A stretch of 10,231 bases of DNA. It comes from Burkholderiales bacterium (GTDB taxonomy: Bacteria > Pseudomonadota > Gammaproteobacteria > Burkholderiales > Usitatibacteraceae). Where the stretch lies: contig JADGRS010000078.1 in NCBI GenBank assembly GCA_017880705.1, positions 1 through 10,231 on the forward strand. The letters are read 5' to 3'. Below, piece by piece: positions 1-6,093 of this stretch. The notes below the pieces were generated by a model. It had not been told where the DNA came from. It made no database searches and saw only the letters and a program-made list of their open reading frames with translations. The translations under genes were made by a program, and so were the position numbers. Within the stretch, counting starts at the first letter, position 1, and each line of letters opens with the position of its first letter.

Positions 1-11
1 CCAAGGTCTCC

Positions 12-1409
12 GTGACCGACCTCGTCGCGCACTTCAACATCCTGTCCGGGCAGGACTGGGCGGGTGTTCTCTTCCACACCGGCGCGCTGGCCTTCGGCTT
101 CCTCGTCCCCGTGCTCTCCGGGTTCTACTACATCTTGTTCGGCCCGCGCCGCATGCAGCGGCGCCGGCGGCGCTACGGCGTCGCCCGCACCTCGCTGCGC
201 GCGAGTCGCATCGACGACGAAGACGGTCCGCCGCGCCCGGCGCTGCCTCGCGACGCGGAGGGGCTCGCCGCGGTCGGGCGCCGGCTCGACCAGGGCGAGC
301 CGACGTTCGCGTCGGCGGTGAAGCTGCTCGACGGCGGCGACCAGGTCATCAAGGCCCTGGAGGAATGCATCATCGCGACCCTGCACCACGCGCACCTCGA
401 GTACTACATCTGGGAGCCCGATCACGTCGGCACGCACATCCGCGACATCCTCGCAGTGGCCGCGCGCCGCGGGGTCGAGGTGCGCGTGCTCTACGACGAC
501 CTCGGCTCGCCGCACGTGAGCGATTCGTTCTGGGCCCCGCTGCGCGATGCCGGGGGCGAGGTGCGCACGTTCAACCCGGTGCGCTTCCGGCTGTGGAGGT
601 GGCACCTCGGCAACTTCCGCACCCACCGCAAGATCGCCATCATTGACGGCGCCACGGCGTTCCTCGGCGGGATCAACGTGCACGACCCCGCGACCTCGAC
701 GCGCTCGGGAAAGGATGCCTGGCGCGACCAGCATGTGCGCATCGACGGCGAGCCCGCGCAACGCATCCAGCGGCTCTTCCTCGAGAACTGGAATTATTCC
801 GGCGGCACCTTCAGGCTCACGGCCGCGAACGCCGTCAAATATTTTCCGCCGTCGCGCAAGGGCGACGGCGTCCCCGTGCAGATCATCGCATCGGGGCCCG
901 ACGACACCAACGCGCCGATGCACGCGTTCTTCCTCGCCGCCCTCTCGACCGCGAGGACCCGCGTGCTGATCGAGACGCCCTATCTCATTCCCGACGAGCC
1001 GCTCGAGGCCGCGCTGCGAATCGCGGAGCTGCGCGGCGTCGACGTGCAGGTGATCGTCCCCAAGCGCGGCGACTCGCGGATCGTTACGGCCGCCTCGCAT
1101 ACCTATTGCGAGTCGCTGCGCAAGGCCGGGATCAAGATCTTCGAGTACGGGCCGTCGATGCTGCACGCCAAGACGATGGTGATCGACGACACCGTCGGGG
1201 TCATCGGCACCGCGAATCTCGACAACCGCAGCTTCCGCCTGAACTTCGAGATCGCCGCGGCCTTCTACGACAAGATCGTGATCGATCACCTCGTCGAGCG
1301 CTTCGAGGAAGACCGCAAGACCTGCAAGCCCTTCCCCTCGCGCCGGCGCAGCGAGAAGCTCACCGTACTCCTCGAATCGATCGCGCGGCTCACTTCGCCG
1401 GTGCTCTAA
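12..1409 (+). CDS. Cardiolipin synthase / phospholipase D-like protein, membrane-anchored
   Basis: This 465-residue protein has two HKD (HxKx4D) catalytic motifs, H205-K207-D212 and H385-K387-D392. The second is followed by GTANLDNRSF, as in bacterial cardiolipin synthases. The family transfers or hydrolyses phosphatidyl groups through a phosphohistidine intermediate; the most likely role is making cardiolipin from phosphatidylglycerol at the inner membrane. A hydrophobic segment at about residues 18-44 followed by a very Arg-rich stretch (46-54) fits one N-terminal membrane anchor with the catalytic part in the cytoplasm. Classical Cls has two such helices. The GTG start is preceded by AAGG at positions 3-6 with a 5-nt spacer, but only 11 bases precede it, so a start further upstream cannot be excluded. 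The C-terminus (LTSPVL) looks native, and the TAA stop lies in the left arm of the following inverted repeat. The family assignment is firm; the exact substrate is not. Confidence 0.9.
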   Translation: MTDLVAHFNILSGQDWAGVLFHTGALAFGFLVPVLSGFYYILFGPRRMQRRRRRYGVARTSLRASRIDDEDGPPRPALPRDAEGLAAVGRRLDQGEPTFASAVKLLDGGDQVIKALEECIIATLHHAHLEYYIWEPDHVGTHIRDILAVAARRGVEVRVLYDDLGSPHVSDSFWAPLRDAGGEVRTFNPVRFRLWRWHLGNFRTHRKIAIIDGATAFLGGINVHDPATSTRSGKDAWRDQHVRIDGEPAQRIQRLFLENWNYSGGTFRLTAANAVKYFPPSRKGDGVPVQIIASGPDDTNAPMHAFFLAALSTARTRVLIETPYLIPDEPLEAALRIAELRGVDVQVIVPKRGDSRIVTAASHTYCESLRKAGIKIFEYGPSMLHAKTMVIDDTVGVIGTANLDNRSFRLNFEIAAAFYDKIVIDHLVERFEEDRKTCKPFPSRRRSEKLTVLLESIARLTSPVL

Positions 1410-1483
1410 AAATTCGTGTCAGGTACGAATTTTCGAGGGGCGACTCCGTCTCGTAAAATTCGTACCTGACACGAATTTTTAGA
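1405..1483. repeat. Nested inverted repeat between convergent genes (REP/MITE-like, possible two-way terminator)
   Basis: Two perfectly complementary 29-nt arms (1405-1433 and 1455-1483) flank a 21-nt centre. Past one unpaired T (1454), pairing continues as CGAG (1434-1437) with CTCG (1450-1453). Each arm is itself a palindrome: AAAATTCGT, a 7-nt loop GTCAGGT or its complement, then ACGAATTTT. The DNA could therefore form one long hairpin or two small ones. The TAA stops of the phospholipase gene (1407-1409) and of the MarR-GNAT gene (1479-1481, minus) both lie in the arms at mirror-image positions. A-rich and T-rich ends beside strong stems would suit bidirectional transcription termination. 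The arm sequence resembles dispersed elements linked to REP-associated tyrosine transposases in betaproteobacteria; that link is from memory and untested here. Confidence 0.85.
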
Positions 1484-2408
1484 CCAGTTTCAATTCCCAC
1501 GTCTGGCCGACGAGGCGGTGGCCGAAGCTCGTGTGCTTCCCTTCCTTGACGAGGCGGAAGCCGGCGCCCTCGTAGATGCGGCGCGCGGAGTGCAGGATGT
1601 CGTTGGTCCAGAGCACGACCTTGCGGTAGCCGGCCTCGCGCGCGAAGCGCAGGCATTGCGCCACGAGGGCCGAGCCGATGCCGAGCCCGCGCGCGGATGG
1701 CTCGACCAGCAGGAGCCGCAGCTGCGAGACCGTGGCGGAGCGCTCGACGAGGAAGACGCAGCCGGCGATCTCGCCATCGCGCTCGGCGATCCAGCAGCGC
1801 TCGCGCTTCGGCTGGAAGTCGCGCACGAACTTCGCGACGATCCCGGCGACGAGCGCCTCGAAGGTCGCATCCCAGCCGTACTCCTGCGCATAGAGCGCTC
1901 CGTGGCGGTGTATCACCCAGCCGAAATCGCCCGGTCTCGGTTCCCGAAGGGAGAACGGCACATCGCTCCCGCCCGCGCCCTCGAGCAGCGCCTCGATCGC
2001 GCGCATCGCCCCGACGAGCCGATGCTGCTGCGCGCCCGTCAGCCCCGAGATCGTCGCGCGCACCTCCTCGTCCGAGCGCCGGTCGAAGGGAGCGAAGGCC
2101 TTGCGCCCCTTCCCGGTGAGCCGCAGGTGGCGCACTCGCCCATCGTGCCGCGCCGTCGCCGCGCGAACGAATCCGCGCTCGCGAAAGCTCCCGAGGATCC
2201 GGCTGAGATAGCCCCGATCCATGCCGAGGCGCTCCTCGAGCCCCGAGGCGGTGATTCCCGCGCGGTGCGCGAGCTCCCACAGCACGCGCATCTGGGCGAG
2301 CGAGAAGTCGCTCCCGTACATCGAGTTGCCGAGGAGCCCGATGCGGCGCGTGTAGAACCGGTTGAACCTGCGGACGGCGGCGACGCGCCCCGCGGCGGGA
2401 TCGTCCAT
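1479..2408 (-). CDS. MarR-family regulator fused to GNAT N-acetyltransferase
   Basis: This 309-residue two-domain protein starts with a MarR winged-helix module (about residues 8-140; HTH about 51-81, GMDRGYLSRIL as recognition region, wing to about 98). It ends in a GNAT domain (about 150-309) with acetyl-CoA loop R240-GLGIG at the start of motif A and the typical LWTND and AGF elements. The N-terminus (VAAVRRFNRFYTRR) is characteristic of bifunctional MarR/GNAT proteins and supports the ATG at 2408. The open frame continues upstream into the peptidase gene, but that part has no homology-like content. No Shine-Dalgarno precedes the ATG; a promoter-like sequence ends 6 nt upstream, so a leaderless mRNA is possible. 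A perfect palindrome at 2427-2447 is a probable autoregulatory operator. The acetylated substrate is unknown; small molecules or proteins are both possible. The gene lies 35 bp downstream of the M28 peptidase gene on the same strand. Confidence 0.93.
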   Translation of the reverse strand: MDDPAAGRVAAVRRFNRFYTRRIGLLGNSMYGSDFSLAQMRVLWELAHRAGITASGLEERLGMDRGYLSRILGSFRERGFVRAATARHDGRVRHLRLTGKGRKAFAPFDRRSDEEVRATISGLTGAQQHRLVGAMRAIEALLEGAGGSDVPFSLREPRPGDFGWVIHRHGALYAQEYGWDATFEALVAGIVAKFVRDFQPKRERCWIAERDGEIAGCVFLVERSATVSQLRLLLVEPSARGLGIGSALVAQCLRFAREAGYRKVVLWTNDILHSARRIYEGAGFRLVKEGKHTSFGHRLVGQTWELKLV

Positions 2409-2414
2409 GGGAGG

Positions 2415-2443
2415 ATGATCCGCCGCATAGTTGACGCCGTCAA
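2415..2443 (-). promoter_or_regulatory. Candidate sigma70 promoter for the MarR-GNAT gene
   Basis: Reading the minus strand, TTGACG (2443-2438, 5 of 6 to TTGACA) is separated by exactly 17 nt from GATCAT (2420-2415, 4 of 6 to TATAAT). The next 6 nt are CCTCCC, and the seventh is the A of the ATG start at 2408. Transcription would begin at or next to the start codon and give a leaderless message, matching the absence of a ribosome-binding site. The -35 lies inside the palindrome, so a bound repressor would block it. The -10 is weak, and the gene may also be read from the upstream peptidase promoter. Confidence 0.45.
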
Positions 2444-2447
2444 CTAT
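2427..2447. promoter_or_regulatory. 21-bp perfect palindrome, probable MarR operator
   Basis: Half-site ATAGTTGACG and its exact complement CGTCAACTAT are separated by one base. This is the size and symmetry of sites bound by dimeric MarR proteins. It lies 19 bp upstream of the MarR-GNAT start codon and contains the candidate -35 hexamer. The peptidase stop codon (2446-2444, minus) falls within it. Autoregulation is inferred from position and symmetry. Confidence 0.7.
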
Positions 2448-3820
2448 TTGGGAGGGGGAATCGGCAGCGGCCGGTACGGCCGCGGATACGCCGCCACCGA
2501 CAGGTTGCCGTCGCGGTCGTAGGCCTGCACGCCGAACTGGTAGTCGTCCTTGGAGATTCCCGCCAGCGTCTCGCGCGTCACGTTCCCCACGTCGCGGAAG
2601 TGCTCCCAGTCGGCGGCGGTGGTCGAGCGCCACGCGATGCGGTAGCCGGCGACGTCGGGCTCGGGATTGGGCTTCCAGCGCAGCGTCGTGTCCGCCTCGA
2701 GGCGGATGTTCTCCATCTCCACGTCGCGCGGCACCGAAGGCCCGAGCGCGAGCGCCGCGAGCGCGGCCGCGTTCACGCGCGCGACGTCGGCGACGAAACC
2801 GAAGTCGACGAACTCGGGAAGGTCGCCGTATTGCACGCCGTCCACGACGCGCACGTCCTGGTGCTGGTGCTGCCAGTTCTCGGAAGGCTCCGTGAAGCGC
2901 AGCGCCGGATAGCCTTCCTCGAGGAACGGGAAATGGTCCCCGCCGCGGAGGAAGCGATCGCGCCGCCAGATCACGTCCACTTTCATTCCCGGCACGTGCT
3001 TCTCCGCCGCCTGCTTCACGAATCGCGCGAGCTGGCGGGTCGGCAGGTCGTTCTCGCCGCCGGTGCGCAGCGCCGCGACGACGTCGTCGCGCAGGGACTT
3101 GTTCGGAAGGATTCCCGAGGCGAAGAGGCGCACGCGGCCGTGTTCGACGCGCCCGTCGAGCCCGCGCGTGTTCCCCACGATGTCGTTGGTGAACATGCCG
3201 GCGATGTCGAGCCCCTTCACCTTCGCGTCCTGCGCCCACGCCTCGGCGCCGAGGAGGCCCTGCTCCTCGCCCGCGACCGTCATGAAGACCAGCGTCGCAT
3301 CGAAGCGGTATTTCGACATCAGGCACGCGAGCTCCATCGAGACCGCGGTGCCCGACGCATCGTCGTTGGCGCCCGGCGCATCCTGGTTCGGGTCGATCGG
3401 GCTCGAGGGCATCGAGTCGTAATGCCCGCTCACCACGTAGATGCGCTCGCGGCTCTCCACCTGCTCGCCGCGCAAGGTCGCCACCACGTTCACGAAATGC
3501 GTAGGCGTCGGAACACGCGCGCCCGTCTTGATCAGGTGGTCGTCGAAGGCGACTTCGAGGCGACCTCCGGAATCCTTCGCGCAACGGTCGAGCTCGCCCT
3601 TGATCCAGCGCCGCGCGGCACCTATCCCGCGGGTGTCGGAAACCGTATCCGACAGGGAGTTGCGCGTGCCGAACGAGGCGAGCTTGCGAATGGTCGCCTC
3701 GACGCGCGCGGCGGAAACCTTCGAGACGATCTCGGCGATCAGGGGGTTCGCGTCTCCCGGCGAGCCCATCGCCGGTGCGCTCAGGGTGATTCCCAGCACA
3801 AGAAGAGTGCCTACTTTCAT
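2444..3820 (-). CDS. Exported M28-family zinc aminopeptidase with C-terminal fibronectin-like domain
   Basis: This 458-residue protein has an N-terminal signal sequence (MKVGTLLVLGITLSAPAMG, probable cleavage near residue 19) and an M28 co-catalytic di-zinc core. Visible M28 motifs are SGHYDS (H133, D135), GANDDASG (bridging Asp at 153/154), AGEEQGLLG (catalytic E185, ligand E186), FTNDIVGN (D213) and a late His in NWQHQHQD (318/320). All expected ligands appear present, so it should be active. Residues about 362-447 look like a fibronectin type III or similar beta domain (LRWKPNPEPDVAGYRIAWR), as in other secreted M28 enzymes. It probably removes N-terminal residues from peptides in the periplasm or outside the cell. 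ATG 3820 is preceded by GAGGA (3832-3828) at 7 nt, which fixes the start. It is divergent from the acetamidase gene and upstream of the MarR-GNAT gene. Confidence 0.93.
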   Translation of the reverse strand: MKVGTLLVLGITLSAPAMGSPGDANPLIAEIVSKVSAARVEATIRKLASFGTRNSLSDTVSDTRGIGAARRWIKGELDRCAKDSGGRLEVAFDDHLIKTGARVPTPTHFVNVVATLRGEQVESRERIYVVSGHYDSMPSSPIDPNQDAPGANDDASGTAVSMELACLMSKYRFDATLVFMTVAGEEQGLLGAEAWAQDAKVKGLDIAGMFTNDIVGNTRGLDGRVEHGRVRLFASGILPNKSLRDDVVAALRTGGENDLPTRQLARFVKQAAEKHVPGMKVDVIWRRDRFLRGGDHFPFLEEGYPALRFTEPSENWQHQHQDVRVVDGVQYGDLPEFVDFGFVADVARVNAAALAALALGPSVPRDVEMENIRLEADTTLRWKPNPEPDVAGYRIAWRSTTAADWEHFRDVGNVTRETLAGISKDDYQFGVQAYDRDGNLSVAAYPRPYRPLPIPPPK

Positions 3821-3827
3821 GAATTGA

Positions 3828-3832
3828 TCCTC
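3828..3832 (-). promoter_or_regulatory. Ribosome-binding site of the M28 peptidase gene
   Basis: GAGGA on the minus strand lies 7 nt before ATG 3820. It supports that start, which also yields an intact signal peptide. Confidence 0.75.
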
Positions 3833-3892
3833 GTACTTTCGGGGAGGGGGTGTTCGGAGTATGGTGACTCGCGCCTAGCTGAATACCATAAC

Positions 3893-3899
3893 GGGAGAG
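3893..3899 (+). promoter_or_regulatory. Ribosome-binding site deciding the acetamidase GTG start
   Basis: GGGAGAG lies just upstream of GTG 3905; the GGGAG core ends 7 nt before it. The reading frame stays open for more than 1 kb upstream, so this site and the signal peptide that begins here are what fix the start. Confidence 0.75.
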
Positions 3900-3904
3900 T
3901 CATA

Positions 3905-5185
3905 GTGAACAAGACGCATCGTACCGCGCGAATCGCGCTCGCCATGGCCATCGCGGCCTCGGCCACGGCGGCCATGGCGCAATCGATCGCCATCACCAGC
4001 AAGTATCCCGGCAAGGTGCACCTCCTTCCCGCGACGCTCGAGACGACGCAGTGGGGCTGGTTCGACAACGCGCAGCCGCCGGTGCTGAAGATCGACTCGG
4101 GCGACACCGTCGTCTTCGAGACGATGATGCATTCGCACAACCAGGTGGTGCCGGGGCGCACCATCGAGGAGATCAAGAAGCTGCGCACCGACAATCCCGG
4201 CCGCGGGCCGCACACGCTGACGGGCCCCGTGTTCGTGAACGGCGCCGAGCCCGGGGACGTGCTCAGGGTCTCGATCCTCAACATCGTTCCCCGCGCCTAC
4301 GCGACCAACTTCAACGTGCCCGGCATGTTCGGCGAGTTCCCGGGGATCTACGCCGACGGCCAGGTGAAGTATCTCTATCTCGACATGGACAAGATGGAGA
4401 CGGAATTCCTTCCCGGCGTCTTCATTCCCTTGAAGCCATTTCCCGGAACCACCGGTGTCGCGCGCGCGCAGCCCGGCCGATACAGCAGCGTGCCGCCCGG
4501 CGAATACGCGGGCAACATCGACATCCGCGACTTCAGCGAGGGCGCGACCCTCTACGTGCCGGTGTGGGTGAAGGGCGCGCTCCTCTGGACGGGCGATTCC
4601 CACGCCGCGCAGGGCAACGGGGAGGTGAACCTCACGGCCATCGAGACCGCGTACAAGGAGATGGCGGTGAACGTCTCGGTGGTGAAGAACATGAAGCTCG
4701 ACATGCCGCGCATCGAGACCCCGACCCACTGGATCACGATGGGCCTCGACAGCGACCTGAACCTCGCGTGGAACCAGGCGCTCGCGCAGACGATCAAGTT
4801 CATCGGCGAGCAGCGCGGGCAATCGGCCGAGGCGGCGGCCCTCACCATGGCGAGCGTCTCGGACTGCCGCGTGTCGCAGGTGGTGAACATCAAGAAGGGA
4901 ATTCATTGCCTCACGCCCAAGGACGTTTCCGCGAGCGGCATCCCCGAGCGTCCCGCCGCCGAGAACGCCGCGTACTACGTCTCCACCGGCCGCGACGTCG
5001 ACCTGAACAAGGCGATGGACGCCGCGTCCATGGCGATGATCAAGTTCCTCGAGCAGAAGAAGGGCATCGCGCGCCTCGACGCCTACGGGCTCGCGAGCGC
5101 CGCGATGGATTGCCGCATCGGCGACATGTCGGGAGCCGAGAAGAACGTGCACTGCGTGATGCCCAAGAGCCTCTGGCGCAACTGA
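3905..5185 (+). CDS. Exported acetamidase/formamidase family protein with duplicated C-terminal module
   Basis: This 426-residue protein starts at GTG with a good ribosome-binding site and has a typical signal peptide (residues 1-25, AMA-Q cleavage). The mature part has FmdA/AmdA family landmarks: GPVFVNGAEPGD (107-118), GEYAGNIDIRDF (199-210), VPVWVKGALLWTGDSHAAQGNGEV (218-241, quoted in outline only). The family hydrolyses short-chain amides such as formamide or acetamide to the acid and ammonia; most known members are cytoplasmic, whereas this one should act in the periplasm. The C-terminal element (275-339), usually present once, is followed by a second diverged copy (356-421), each with a Cys-x13-Cys pair. 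The open frame continuing upstream to 2600 is antisense to the peptidase gene and not real. It is followed after 29 bp by the metal-binding protein gene, with a hairpin repeat between. The actual substrate is not shown by the sequence. Confidence 0.88.
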   Translation: MNKTHRTARIALAMAIAASATAAMAQSIAITSKYPGKVHLLPATLETTQWGWFDNAQPPVLKIDSGDTVVFETMMHSHNQVVPGRTIEEIKKLRTDNPGRGPHTLTGPVFVNGAEPGDVLRVSILNIVPRAYATNFNVPGMFGEFPGIYADGQVKYLYLDMDKMETEFLPGVFIPLKPFPGTTGVARAQPGRYSSVPPGEYAGNIDIRDFSEGATLYVPVWVKGALLWTGDSHAAQGNGEVNLTAIETAYKEMAVNVSVVKNMKLDMPRIETPTHWITMGLDSDLNLAWNQALAQTIKFIGEQRGQSAEAAALTMASVSDCRVSQVVNIKKGIHCLTPKDVSASGIPERPAAENAAYYVSTGRDVDLNKAMDAASMAMIKFLEQKKGIARLDAYGLASAAMDCRIGDMSGAEKNVHCVMPKSLWRN

Positions 5186-5193
5186 GCATTCCC

Positions 5194-5219
5194 GTCATTC
5201 CCGCCTTCGCGGGAATGAC
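5194..5219. repeat. Dispersed 26-bp hairpin repeat (VIPAFAGMT-type)
   Basis: GTCATTCCCGC (5194-5204), a CTTC loop, then the exact complement GCGGGAATGAC (5209-5219). This 11-bp perfect stem with a 4-nt loop is a known kind of dispersed intergenic repeat in many proteobacteria, and reading through it gives the peptide VIPAFAGMT. It lies between the acetamidase stop (5183-5185) and the metal-binding protein, and contains the likely ATG of the latter (5215-5217) in its 3' arm. It can fold in RNA and may hide that start codon. Confidence 0.8.
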
Positions 5220-6093
5220 CATCGCGCTTTTCCTCGGGCTCGAGGGCGTGGTTGGCGCCGAGCCCCTCAGGCTCGTCTCGACCACGACGGAGCTGGAGTC
5301 GCTCGCGATCTCCGTCGGCGGCGAGCTCATCGTGGCGACGCACCTCATCCCCGCGGGACAGGACGCCGAGAATTTCCAGCCGCGGCCCCAGGATCTCGCG
5401 CGGGTGCGCGAGGCGCAGGCCGTGCTGCGCGTGGGCGTCGACTACGACCTGTGGCTCGACCCCCTGCTGCAGCAGGCGGGCAACGCGCGCGTGCGGCGCG
5501 GCGGCGCGGGATACATCGACGCCTCCACCGACATCGCGCTTCTCGACGTGCGCGCGGGCGGCGTGGGCCCCGACGACGGCCATGCCCACGGACGCGGCAA
5601 TCCCCACTACTGGCTCGACCCGGCCAATGCCGCGATGATCACCGCGACGATCCTGGAAGCGCTGGCGCGCCTGGACCCGCCCAACGCGAAGCGCTACGAG
5701 GCGAACCGCCTCGCCTTCCTCGAGCGCCTCGACGCGAAGATGGGCGAGTGGAAGCGCGCGCTCGAGAACGCGCCGGCCCTCATCGCCTATCACGACACGT
5801 GGCCCTACTTCGCGCGGCGCTTCCGGCTGCGCTTCGTCGGCATCGTCGAGTTGCGCCCCGGAGTGCCGCCGAGCGCCTCGCACCTCGCGAAGCTCGCGCG
5901 CGAGGGCATCGAAGCGCGGGTCGGCGCGATCGTGCGCGAGCCCCACGAGCCGGCGCGCGACGCGCAGTTTCTCGCGAGCCGCACGGGAGCGCGCGTGGCG
6001 GTGCTCGCCTCGAGCGTGGGCGCGATCCCCGAGGCGCGCGACTATATTTCGCTCATCGACTACGACGTGCGCGCGCTCGCGCCTTCCCGGTGA
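5215..6093 (+). CDS. ZnuA/TroA-like metal ABC transporter substrate-binding protein
   Basis: The 292-residue reading from ATG 5215 matches cluster A-I (ZnuA/TroA) periplasmic metal-binding proteins: STTTELESLAISVGG near the N-terminus, GNPHYWLDP (H131), AYHDTWPYF (H193), and a C-terminal Asp near LIDYDV (282/284). A short His-bearing loop (DGHAHGRG, 122-128) resembles the metal-collecting loop. The usual first ligand in DPHxxEPxP is missing; here it reads QDAENFQPRP (49-58), with H43 nearby. The likely substrate is zinc or manganese. The start is doubtful: ATG lies inside a hairpin repeat with no spaced ribosome-binding site. The resulting signal peptide (about 15 residues, IALFLGLEGVVGA) is short and has no basic residue. 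Reading through the repeat from upstream would lengthen the hydrophobic stretch, but only non-standard starts exist there. Translation may be coupled to the acetamidase gene. It overlaps the permease gene by 4 nt. Confidence 0.85.
   Translation: MTIALFLGLEGVVGAEPLRLVSTTTELESLAISVGGELIVATHLIPAGQDAENFQPRPQDLARVREAQAVLRVGVDYDLWLDPLLQQAGNARVRRGGAGYIDASTDIALLDVRAGGVGPDDGHAHGRGNPHYWLDPANAAMITATILEALARLDPPNAKRYEANRLAFLERLDAKMGEWKRALENAPALIAYHDTWPYFARRFRLRFVGIVELRPGVPPSASHLAKLAREGIEARVGAIVREPHEPARDAQFLASRTGARVAVLASSVGAIPEARDYISLIDYDVRALAPSR

Larger units (their letters stand above)
3821..3904. promoter_or_regulatory. Divergent intergenic region of peptidase and acetamidase genes
   Basis: This 84-bp gap separates two genes read in opposite directions and must hold any local promoters for both. 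It has a purine-rich run (3840-3850) and a weak dyad, TATGGT (3860-3865) with ACCATA (3885-3890). I found no convincing -35/-10 pair on either strand. Both ends carry clear ribosome-binding sites. Confidence 0.5.

Noticed and set aside
1405..1483. CRISPR-like repeat
   Set aside because: There are only two copies, inverted rather than direct, with no spacers or further units.
1390..2280. Minus-strand frame reading through the inverted repeat with KIRVRYEF peptides
   Set aside because: The repeated peptide is just the translated repeat arm; the rest is a shadow of the MarR-GNAT gene.
2409..3584. Minus-strand frame extending the MarR-GNAT protein upstream by about 390 residues
   Set aside because: The extra part is an out-of-frame reading of the peptidase gene, Arg-rich and without domain signals. 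The conserved MarR-GNAT N-terminus begins at 2408.
3860..3890. TATGGT / ACCATA dyad in the divergent promoter region
   Set aside because: Arms of only 6 bp with a 19-bp spacer are expected by chance, and no matching promoter elements were found around it.
2600..3904. Long plus-strand open frame running into the acetamidase gene
   Set aside because: It is antisense to the M28 peptidase gene and has the composition of a high-GC shadow frame. The ribosome-binding site and signal peptide begin at 3905.
4051..5214. In-frame extension of the metal-binding protein far upstream
   Set aside because: It lies out of frame over the acetamidase gene. Only the few codons across the hairpin repeat deserve consideration as an alternative N-terminus.
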